Shown: positions 18,088 through 24,475 of the stretch, piece by piece
How positions within the stretch are numbered: position 1 is the stretch's first letter
How the letters are laid out: the number at the start of each line of letters is the position of its first letter
Assembly: GCF_900112775.1 (NCBI RefSeq)
Contig: NZ_FOYZ01000006.1
Span: 202,644-266,643 of the forward strand
Source: Anaeromicropila populeti
GTDB lineage: Bacteria > Bacillota > Clostridia > Lachnospirales > Lachnospiraceae
DNA: 64,000 nucleotides
Direction: 5' to 3'
Position numbers and translations under genes: made by a program
The notes under the pieces: generated by a model
What the model was told of the DNA's origin: nothing
The model's database searches: none
The model's input: only the letters and a program-made list of their open reading frames with translations

Positions 18088-18509
18088 AAATATTCTTTTT
18101 GTTGTACATTATGAATATAGTATCAATAATAATTCACGAGTGTTCGCATTTATTAACTAGTTTGTTGTTTTTCGGTGGATATGAGGAGATTAGTATCGGA
18201 AACTTGTTCTATTTTCATTTTACGAAAAAGATAAAAGTATCTCCAATAATATTTTCTGGTTATGTTAGTGTTGGGCAAGAAAAAATCATTGAGTTCTCCT
18301 ATGTTAAAATTTGTGTGTTCTTTTTGATTGGTCCATTTGCAAGTTTTGTATTAGGATATTTGTTTTATTTTCAAGTAAGCACTTTATTATTTAGACTAAT
18401 TGGAATATATAATATGCTTTCAGCCATTATATTTCTACTACCATTACCAAATACAGATATGTATAATATGATAAGGGTAGTATCTTATAAAGTCAAAACT
18501 GAAAAATAA
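18054..18509 (+). CDS. M50-like (site-2 protease type) membrane metallopeptidase
   Basis: A small polytopic protein of 151 residues from the ATG at 18054. The zinc motif HECSH (residues 28-32, an HExxH) lies in the first membrane segment. A GP-x-AS motif is in the third (93-97). LPLPNTD (Asp135) near the end fits the third metal ligand of M50 peptidases. About four membrane segments are predicted. It overlaps the ABC gene by 34 bases. ATGs at 18063 and 18075 are alternatives, and the last has GGATGGAG at good distance. M50 enzymes cut within membrane segments, so the two anchored small proteins of the same cassette are natural substrates; that link is inference. Confidence 0.7.
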   Translation: MVRMEKKMHILKIFFLLYIMNIVSIIIHECSHLLTSLLFFGGYEEISIGNLFYFHFTKKIKVSPIIFSGYVSVGQEKIIEFSYVKICVFFLIGPFASFVLGYLFYFQVSTLLFRLIGIYNMLSAIIFLLPLPNTDMYNMIRVVSYKVKTEK

Positions 18510-18697
18510 TAAAATAGTTTCTGCTCACCATAGGTGAAGGAAGAATATGGTTACATTCTTTTAGATAAGTATTACAAAGGACGGTACAAACCTGTACTGG
18601 CGAATTGGAAGGTATATATTCAAGCATTTACTGTTTCTGCACGATTACAGAATTTCCACAACTAATCATGAAGCCAAAAGGCTTCTAAGTGGCTATG

Positions 18698-18731
18698 AAT
18701 GTATTCGCTTTTTTGATTTGTGTCAATTGGT
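18698..18731 (+). repeat. Right copy of the 34-bp direct repeat flanking the ABC/peptidase cassette
   Basis: 18711-18731 is identical to 13323-13343, and AATGTA at 18698-18703 matches 13310-13315 at the same spacing. On the minus strand this copy keeps TTGACA, a 17-base spacer and TACATT, so it is a duplicated promoter pointing leftwards into the cassette. It directly precedes the rpsO promoter. Confidence 0.75.
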
Positions 18732-18732
18732 A

Positions 18733-18761
18733 TTTACAAATAAAAAATTTTGTGTTATCAT
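18733..18761 (+). promoter_or_regulatory. Sigma-A promoter of rpsO
   Basis: TTTACA (18733-18738) and TATCAT (18756-18761) are 17 bases apart, giving a leader of about 90 bases before rpsO. It lies two bases right of the direct repeat. Confidence 0.65.
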
Positions 18762-18769
18762 AAAACAGT

Positions 18770-18852
18770 TGTGGGGCAAATAGCCTCGATCCAATGCTCA
18801 GGAATTGGACACTCCGACCATTTTCTTGGCATTTGGAGATTAAAATTAGGAG
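18770..18852 (+). promoter_or_regulatory. Structured rpsO leader, probable S15 autoregulatory element
   Basis: TCCAAT (18790-18795) pairs perfectly with ATTGGA (18804-18809) around an eight-base loop, and G+C-rich flanking segments can pair further. Firmicute rpsO leaders commonly fold into an element bound by S15 itself. The hairpin is seen directly; assignment to that class is by position. Confidence 0.5.
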
Positions 18853-18860
18853 GAAATGAA

Positions 18861-19127
18861 ATGATTACAAGTGAAAAGAAAAAAGAAATTATTGCTGCTT
18901 ATGGCAGAAATGCAGAGGATACTGGTTCACCAGAGGTACAAATTGCATTATTAACTGAAAGAATTAATCAGTTGACAGAGCATTTAAAGATCAACAAAAA
19001 AGATCACCATTCAAGAAGAGGTCTTCTTAAAATGGTAGGTCAAAGAAGAGGTCTTTTAGAGTATTTAAAGAAGAAAAATATCGATGGCTATCGTAGTTTA
19101 ATTGAAAAGTTAGGTTTAAGAAAATAA
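18861..19127 (+). CDS. rpsO: 30S ribosomal protein S15
   Basis: An 88-residue S15, the primary binder of the central domain of 16S rRNA. The sequence is diagnostic: [42 protein letters not shown] and [21 protein letters not shown] (each interrupted here only for length). The ATG at 18861 has AGGAGG upstream; the longer open frame covers the leader and is not used. It is separated from its usual neighbour ribF by the accessory region. It has its own promoter and terminator. Confidence 0.97.
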   Translation: MITSEKKKEIIAAYGRNAEDTGSPEVQIALLTERINQLTEHLKINKKDHHSRRGLLKMVGQRRGLLEYLKKKNIDGYRSLIEKLGLRK

Positions 19128-19139
19128 TTTTGATGTTTG

Positions 19140-19173
19140 CTGCTGTGAAAGAATACTTTTACAGCAGTTTTTT
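19140..19173 (+). terminator. Rho-independent terminator of rpsO
   Basis: CTGCTGT (19140-19146) pairs with ACAGCAG (19161-19167), with five further pairs inside around an AATA loop, and is followed by TTTTTTC. Confidence 0.9.
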
Positions 19174-19262
19174 CGTTAATAAATAAAGTTAATACCAGAA
19201 AGTATTTGATTTTGATAGTACATATGTTAAAATGTGAATATACAAAAATACGGAGGGGTTTC

Positions 19263-19946
19263 ATGAAAAGGAAAATCGGAATACTAATGATGGTAACAAT
19301 GTTAACATTTTGTTTATGCAGTTGTGCAAAAAAATCTGATTATTCTGGGGAAATTCAGGTTATCCAGAATGGATTGCAAAAAGATATGGAGTTAGATAGT
19401 GGTACTATTTATCGAAAAATTATAGTAAGTCCAACTAATAAGTCAATTGATAATTTTTCAAGTGAAATGATTTTAGAGTCACAGTCAGAATTTACGAAAG
19501 ATGGTGAATACATTAACTGTGAGAAGAAAGAAACTCAAAATTATAATGGCGAGATACTAGAAAGTAATTTCAAAAATGGAGAAGATGGTTACTATATTAT
19601 GGATGGAGAGGGAAACTGGCAATTATATTCTGAGTATAAAACGGATTTTATGGACGAACAATATACTTATGTTGATTTAGATTTCCAAAGCAGCGATATA
19701 GAAACAATGAAGATAGAAAAAGGCGATACTGAAACAACCTATATTTTCCAAGTATCTAAGAGTTATATTAAAAGCGAGAATGAGGAACTGGGAGAAGGAA
19801 ATAAGGTTAAATCTGTTCAAATAGAATGTACATTGGATTCGGAAGGTTATCTGGCTAAGCTTAGTTGTGTGAGGGAAGATGAAACTACAATGAATGAAGC
19901 AACAGATATATTACATACAGAGATGATAATCGAGTATACAAGATAA
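19263..19946 (+). CDS. Putative lipoprotein of unknown function
   Basis: A 227-residue protein with a lipoprotein signal peptide: basic MKRK, a hydrophobic core, and a lipobox LCSC with Cys21 as the lipidated residue. The mature part is acidic and polar. It alternates short strand-like segments such as FSSEMILESQSEFTKDGEY and YVDLDFQSSDIETMKIEKG, which suggests a beta-rich fold like LolA/DUF6612-type lipoproteins, but no motif fixes a family. The ATG at 19263 has GGAGGGG upstream; the frame is open 19 codons earlier without a site. It lies 26 bases before the hemerythrin gene and may be co-transcribed with it. Confidence 0.7.
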   Translation: MKRKIGILMMVTMLTFCLCSCAKKSDYSGEIQVIQNGLQKDMELDSGTIYRKIIVSPTNKSIDNFSSEMILESQSEFTKDGEYINCEKKETQNYNGEILESNFKNGEDGYYIMDGEGNWQLYSEYKTDFMDEQYTYVDLDFQSSDIETMKIEKGDTETTYIFQVSKSYIKSENEELGEGNKVKSVQIECTLDSEGYLAKLSCVREDETTMNEATDILHTEMIIEYTR

Positions 19947-19971
19947 ATAAAATGAAGAGCAGGTAAATGAA

Positions 19972-20400
19972 ATGTTTGATTTTAAATTTGACTGGAAAGA
20001 TAGTTTGTGTACAGGAATAGAAGTAATTGATAATCAGAATAAAGAACTATTTCGAATAGGTAGGAATATTGAGCAGCTTCTTTTAAGAAAATGTATTGGA
20101 GCGACTACACAGGAGCTGTTGAATATTGTATGTGAATTGAGGGAATATGTATCATATCACTTTTATGAGGAAGAGCGGTTGATGATGCAGGCGGGATGTA
20201 GTGATTTTGAAGAGCATAAGAAGGCACATGAGCAATTAAAAAAAATGGTTAAAGAGATAGATTGTGTGGAATTAGGGAAAAACCCTTACAAAGAAATGAA
20301 GAGAATTAAGGAATTTCTGACAGACTGGATTTTTGAGCATTTAATGATTGAGGATTTGCAGGAAGCAAAATGTATTATGAAAACGGATGGCCAAGAATAG
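19972..20400 (+). CDS. Bacteriohemerythrin with one iron ligand position changed (Asn23)
   Basis: A 142-residue hemerythrin-domain protein. Family members bind O2 or act as iron/oxygen sensors through a di-iron site in a four-helix bundle. The pattern is present: Trp8, GIEVIDNQNKELF, H63-x3-E67 (YHFYEEE), H82 and H86 (FEEHKKAHEQL), and H123 to D128 (FEHLMIED). The usual first ligand in the D-x-Q-H motif is replaced by Asn23. Five of six protein ligands plus the bridging carboxylates remain, so the site may be altered or loaded differently. No additional domain is attached. It follows the lipoprotein gene by 26 bases. Confidence 0.85.
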   Translation: MFDFKFDWKDSLCTGIEVIDNQNKELFRIGRNIEQLLLRKCIGATTQELLNIVCELREYVSYHFYEEERLMMQAGCSDFEEHKKAHEQLKKMVKEIDCVELGKNPYKEMKRIKEFLTDWIFEHLMIEDLQEAKCIMKTDGQE

Positions 20401-20703
20401 GTTTATTTATTGGTCTTTACTTATATTTAGTTATCCTAATTGACATTAAAAAATGGCTACAGTATTATGAGTATAAGAGTATTATATGAAATAAGGCTAT
20501 ATGAACAAAGAAAACTTTAGAATGTATACATATAAGGTTAAGTGTCTAAAGAAACAAAGTAATTCTGCCATTTACTAAGCGTATTCTTTGTTCATTTGGC
20601 ATATACTTGCTTTTAAAAGTAGTATAATACTTATTATAGTAAGAATATTTTACTGTTTTTATAGGTAATTTGCGTTCTTAATTGTAAAAAGGAGAAGGAT
20701 TAT
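20401..20703 (+). other. Intergenic region with a 10-bp perfect inverted repeat
   Basis: TGAACAAAGA (20512-20521) and TCTTTGTTCA (20585-20594) are perfect inverted repeats about 63 bases apart. An inner pair, CTTTAGA and TCTAAAG, sits just inside, so the segment can fold into a long branched hairpin. A TATAAT at 20623-20628 could be a -10 box for the esterase gene, but no convincing -35 hexamer lies 16-18 bases upstream. No coding frame is apparent. Confidence 0.5.
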
Positions 20704-21837
20704 ATGAATAAGAAACAAAATTTAAAGTTTCGCTTAATAGCTAAGATGAGTTGCTTATTACTTATTATGTTTGTATGTTTTCAAAGTATAATGCCTGGTT
20801 ATTCTGCTACAGCAGCTACAACTACAACTAAAATAATGCCACTAGGTGATTCTATTACAGATTGCGATTTCTGGAGAACATTACTATTTAACAAATTAAT
20901 TAGTAATGGATATGATGTTGAATTCGTAGGTTCAAGAGGTACACATGAAGGACATAGTGGTATGCTTGTTACAGATCTTGCTGCAACAAATCAATTATCT
21001 ACATGGCTTTCATCAACAAATCCTGATATCGTTATGATGCATTTTGGAACAAATGACTGCTGGTGTAATAAGGGGGCAGACGCGATTCTTAATGCATATA
21101 CTATATTAGTTGGGCAAATGAGGGCAAACAATCCTAATATGATAATAGTAGTGGCACAAATTACACCGATGCAGCCTAATAATGATGCAGACTATATTGG
21201 ACGTGTTGAAGAACTGAATACAGCAATGGTAAATTGGGCAAATGAGCTGTCAACAGCTGAATCACCAATTACATTGGTGGATCAGTTTACAGGCTTTAAT
21301 ACAAGTACAGATACTTATGATGGAGTACATCCAAATAGTTCTGGTGGTCAAAAAATGTGTGATAAGTGGTATGAAACATTAAGTAGGATTTTATCTGCAA
21401 CACCAACACCAACGGCAACACCAATAGCAACACCAACACCAACGGCAACACCAACGGCAACACCAACGGCAACACCAACACCAACAGCAACACCAACAGT
21501 AACGGCAACACCAACAGCAACACCAACAGTAACGGCAACACCAATAGCAACAGGCTTAAAATTAACAGCTGAAACAAATGCATGGTCAACTGGTTATACC
21601 ATGAATGTAACTATAAAAAATACATCAAATACTACGGTAAATAACTGGAAACTAATTGTAAATAAAGCAGATTTCAATATCTCCAATATTTGGTGCGCAA
21701 ATATTGTGGAATCAGGAGATACTTTTATAATTACACCAATGTCTTGGAATCAGACAATTAGTGCTGGTTGTTCAGTTAACTTTGGTTTCCAAGGTGTAGG
21801 AAGCCCAGTTGCTGATTTTTCATATATGCTTGAATAA
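20704..21837 (+). CDS. Secreted SGNH/GDSL carbohydrate esterase (CE3-like) with a CBM2-like domain
   Basis: A 377-residue secreted enzyme. A signal peptide (about 1-37) is followed by an SGNH hydrolase domain (about 43-225): block I IMPLGDSITDC with Ser50, block III MHFGTNDCW and block V DGVHPNS. The HEGHSGMLV segment and overall pattern are like CE3 acetylxylan esterases. A Thr/Pro/Ala linker of about 50 residues (roughly 235-285) leads to a C-terminal domain of about 95 residues. There, conserved Trp and Asn positions (TNAWSTGY, NNWKLIVN, MSWNQTISAG, FGFQG) point to a family 2-type cellulose-binding module. It has no dockerin. It is the first of three plant-cell-wall genes and converges on the GH9 gene. 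Confidence 0.85.
   Translation: MNKKQNLKFRLIAKMSCLLLIMFVCFQSIMPGYSATAATTTTKIMPLGDSITDCDFWRTLLFNKLISNGYDVEFVGSRGTHEGHSGMLVTDLAATNQLSTWLSSTNPDIVMMHFGTNDCWCNKGADAILNAYTILVGQMRANNPNMIIVVAQITPMQPNNDADYIGRVEELNTAMVNWANELSTAESPITLVDQFTGFNTSTDTYDGVHPNSSGGQKMCDKWYETLSRILSATPTPTATPIATPTPTATPTATPTATPTPTATPTVTATPTATPTVTATPIATGLKLTAETNAWSTGYTMNVTIKNTSNTTVNNWKLIVNKADFNISNIWCANIVESGDTFIITPMSWNQTISAGCSVNFGFQGVGSPVADFSYMLE
21402..21554 (+). repeat. Tandem ACACCAACGGCA-type repeats encoding a TPTA linker
   Basis: Degenerate 6- and 12-base units reading ACACCAACA or GCAACACCA encode a Thr-Pro-Thr-Ala-Thr linker between the esterase and binding domains. This is a typical flexible linker of secreted glycan-active enzymes. 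Confidence 0.85.
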
Positions 21838-21877
21838 TTACTGAATGATTTGAATTAGTAAATGGCAGACTAAAAAG

Positions 21878-21916
21878 AATCCCAGATAACGCATTAAGTA
21901 AACGCTATCTGGGATT
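21878..21916. terminator. Bidirectional terminator between convergent esterase and GH9 genes
   Basis: AATCCCAGATA (21878-21888) pairs perfectly with TATCTGGGATT (21906-21916). A T-rich run follows on the plus side, and on the minus side the reverse complement reads ATTCTTTTTAG. Confidence 0.88.
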
Positions 21917-21922
21917 TATTTA

Positions 21923-24256
21923 TTAGATTAGTTCTAAAATATATGTTTTTAAAGCTTCAAAATCAAGAGAATCAACGGAACTATCTCCATTAAAATCAGC
22001 CGCCTTTAGTGCATTTTCAGTTAATGTTTTGGTTCCTGCAAGATGCATTTTCAATAAAGCCAAATCTAAGGAATTGATTTCTGAATCGCTGTTGATGTCT
22101 CCTTTTCTAATTGTTACTGGCGTGGTTCCGTCTGGTTCCATTCCACCTACAAGAACACCATTATCATAAACGCAGATGTGATCTGTTTTTACAGGTGTTC
22201 CAGTCCAATTACTTTCTTCAATGCTTAATCCCTGGTAACTCCAGTCATCAGATGGATTCCAGTAGTTTTGCCATGCATAGGTACCAAGAGCAAACTGGTA
22301 CTTTTTATTAGAATTAGCAACTACAAAACCGTCCCAGGTAATTTCCACATAATATATGTTATCCTTATAAAGATGTGGACCGGAAAGCTGAGCAGCATAA
22401 TTAGTTTCTGCCGCTGTCTGATCATAGAGCTGTCTCATTTCAATTTTATCTGCGTCCAGTGATGTCATTCCCGTAGCATCAAAATAATAACGGACGGAAA
22501 TATTTTTAGATGTTTTAGTGACATCGGAGCAAACGTATAAAGTGATTTCATTAGTTTTTGGCTCGTCATTTTGTACAATATTAACGCCAAAAGCTTCAAC
22601 CCAGTAGGATGAGCCACCTTCCTCTTCATCAGCACTTACTTTTGGAGGAAAATCAGGAGTGACTTCCATAGAAGTATCACCAAAGTATCGGTAAAGTCCA
22701 GCACATGCACCAACAAAAGCAGCATTGTAATCAATAGTTACTTCGTTATAGATATAATCGGCTGTAGAATCAGTATGTTCATCACTTGAGCCAGGGCCCC
22801 CAACTAAAGCACCATATAAGACATATTTATGTTCATTGGTATCTTCACATCTGGATAAACCAGAAGCAGCCCTGTGATGTGGATATTTAACGGAAATATC
22901 ACTGTAACCTACTATGTAGCATCGGTTTAATGGATTATCTCCCATTAAATAGTTCATTTGAGACTTTGCCCATGTACTATATTTAGAAGGGGTGTCACCA
23001 TGATGCTTGTCATAAACAAGTGCCAAAAGCTGTGTAGCCGTATTGTAGCGGGCAGAACCCCATTGATTCAAAAAGGAATATCCACCTGGAGTAATGGTAA
23101 CAGTAGTTCCGTTCATCCAGTTATCCACCGTTTTGGCAATCTGACTCCAAAAGTCAATTACTTCATAAGGACTTTTATTTGCAGCAGTTCGGAACTGGTT
23201 TTCTAGTTCTTGTCCATTTTTATCGTATAAATCATCTATTTCTCCTAAAAGACAAGTTGTACCAGCCCATACATCATTCCAGCAATGTGTCCAGCAGGAA
23301 GGTGCATAGTAATCATAGTATTGAAAAAGCTGATCTAAATAATGCGCATCCTTAGTTGCCAGATAGAGCCAGGCTGCTGCCCAGCAATAATCATCCTGCC
23401 ACTTGGAGGAGGTATAATAGCCTTTTGGGCCATCAGCATTACAAGCTTTATTATCGCATCGTTCAGCAAATTCAAATAGTGCCTTTGCGTAGGTAAGACT
23501 TGTCTCGGCATATTCAGGTGCTTCTGTTTTGAAATTCATATAATTAGCTGCAAGTGAAGCAGCAGCAGCAGAAACGCAGTCAGTGGAAGGTAGTTCATCG
23601 GTAGCAAACCAGCCGCGGCGGAACATTTCATCGATTTCAGGAGCATTCCAGTATGCGTGGTCAACGTCACCATCCCCAACCTGATAGCAAAATGCAATTG
23701 CTTTTCCGGTTTCATCCAGATAAGTACATTTCATAAAGTAATCATTGAAATATTTTAATAAAGTTTTTGCATGTTCTGCTTGTCCGGTAGCCTCATATTG
23801 CTCACGGAATTCATAAAAACCCCATCCCAGCGTAGAACCAGAGTATGCTTCTGGCATACCAAATTTCACATGATCACCAGCATCGTGAAAGCCGCCAGAA
23901 ACATCAAGAGTACCATTCCCATCTGGGTCCAGAACAGACCGGTGTTCATCGATAAAGCTTTCAGTCATATTAGTATTGGTGGAATCCAGTGGAAGCTCTG
24001 CATCATATGTATGGCAGTCATGACGCCATTCATACTGGCAATTTTCATCGACTCCAGTTCCGCACATATTGGCATCATAAAAATATTGTGAATATTGCAG
24101 AGCCTTTGCATAATTAAATTCTAAAGCAGTTTCCTCATCGGAGGCATTCAGGCTTATTGAACTGACAGGAGCAAGAAGCAGAGCAGGAACAAGAATGCCT
24201 GTTATCAAGGTCTTTGCTTTTCGTGTAGATAATTTTGTTAATTTAAATTTTTTCAT
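21923..24256 (-). CDS. Cellulosomal GH9 endoglucanase: GH9-CBM3-dockerin
   Basis: A 777-residue secreted cellulase. It has a signal peptide (about 1-38) and a GH9 catalytic domain (about 45-540). The motif GFHDAGDHVKFGMP gives Asp125 and Asp128 (nucleophile/base), YPHHRAASG carries the conserved His block, and YNEVTIDYNAAF the acid Glu. A CBM3-type module follows (about 558-700, YWVEAFGVNI to DDWSYQGLSI), probably the 3c kind that works with GH9 domains. A type I dockerin ends the protein (about 712-777), with two calcium loops, GDINSDSEINSLDLALLK and ADFNGDSSVDSLDFEALK, both carrying Ser-Leu at the recognition positions. It lies beside a cohesin gene (24476-25681) to which it may bind. Confidence 0.93.
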   Translation of the reverse strand: MKKFKLTKLSTRKAKTLITGILVPALLLAPVSSISLNASDEETALEFNYAKALQYSQYFYDANMCGTGVDENCQYEWRHDCHTYDAELPLDSTNTNMTESFIDEHRSVLDPDGNGTLDVSGGFHDAGDHVKFGMPEAYSGSTLGWGFYEFREQYEATGQAEHAKTLLKYFNDYFMKCTYLDETGKAIAFCYQVGDGDVDHAYWNAPEIDEMFRRGWFATDELPSTDCVSAAAASLAANYMNFKTEAPEYAETSLTYAKALFEFAERCDNKACNADGPKGYYTSSKWQDDYCWAAAWLYLATKDAHYLDQLFQYYDYYAPSCWTHCWNDVWAGTTCLLGEIDDLYDKNGQELENQFRTAANKSPYEVIDFWSQIAKTVDNWMNGTTVTITPGGYSFLNQWGSARYNTATQLLALVYDKHHGDTPSKYSTWAKSQMNYLMGDNPLNRCYIVGYSDISVKYPHHRAASGLSRCEDTNEHKYVLYGALVGGPGSSDEHTDSTADYIYNEVTIDYNAAFVGACAGLYRYFGDTSMEVTPDFPPKVSADEEEGGSSYWVEAFGVNIVQNDEPKTNEITLYVCSDVTKTSKNISVRYYFDATGMTSLDADKIEMRQLYDQTAAETNYAAQLSGPHLYKDNIYYVEITWDGFVVANSNKKYQFALGTYAWQNYWNPSDDWSYQGLSIEESNWTGTPVKTDHICVYDNGVLVGGMEPDGTTPVTIRKGDINSDSEINSLDLALLKMHLAGTKTLTENALKAADFNGDSSVDSLDFEALKTYILELI

Positions 24257-24326
24257 TTACCCTATTCCTTTCTATAAAATAGTAAAGATAGTATTTTATT
24301 AATATGTAATAAAATGGTATAAATAT

Positions 24327-24355
24327 ATAATAGCATATTTTTATTCTTCTTACAA
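24327..24355 (-). promoter_or_regulatory. Probable promoter of the GH9-dockerin gene
   Basis: On the minus strand TTGTAA (24355-24350) and TATTAT (24332-24327) are 17 bases apart, about 70 bases upstream of the GH9 start and its AAAGGA site. The divergent scaffoldin promoter is not clear. Confidence 0.5.
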
Positions 24356-24475
24356 TTGACTTGTATGTAAGGAAATCTAACAACTTGAGCAATTGGCATT
24401 GACGAAGGGGTACTTTCTAAATTAATATTAAAGCAAATATATGTAAGTAATATGAATAATCATGGAGGTAATAAT

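Larger units (their letters stand above)
18565..18783 (+). pseudogene. Possible IS66-type transposase C-terminal remnant
   Basis: A protein-like frame without a start codon runs from just after a TAG (18562-18564) to TAG (18781-18783). It contains FLHDYRISTTNHEAKRLL. The C-terminal part of IS66-family DDE transposases has a similar pattern (hydrophobic, H/D, then NN-x-A-E-R-x-LR). Here the second Asn is His and the Glu-Arg is Lys-Arg, so it would be decayed. The end of the frame runs through the right repeat copy and the rpsO promoter and is probably fortuitous there. The match is by eye and short. Confidence 0.4.

Noticed and set aside
18712..18783. Coding meaning of the frame through the right repeat copy (FDLCQLVF also read at 13324)
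   Set aside because: The same bases form a promoter in both copies, so conservation is better explained by the duplicated promoter segment.
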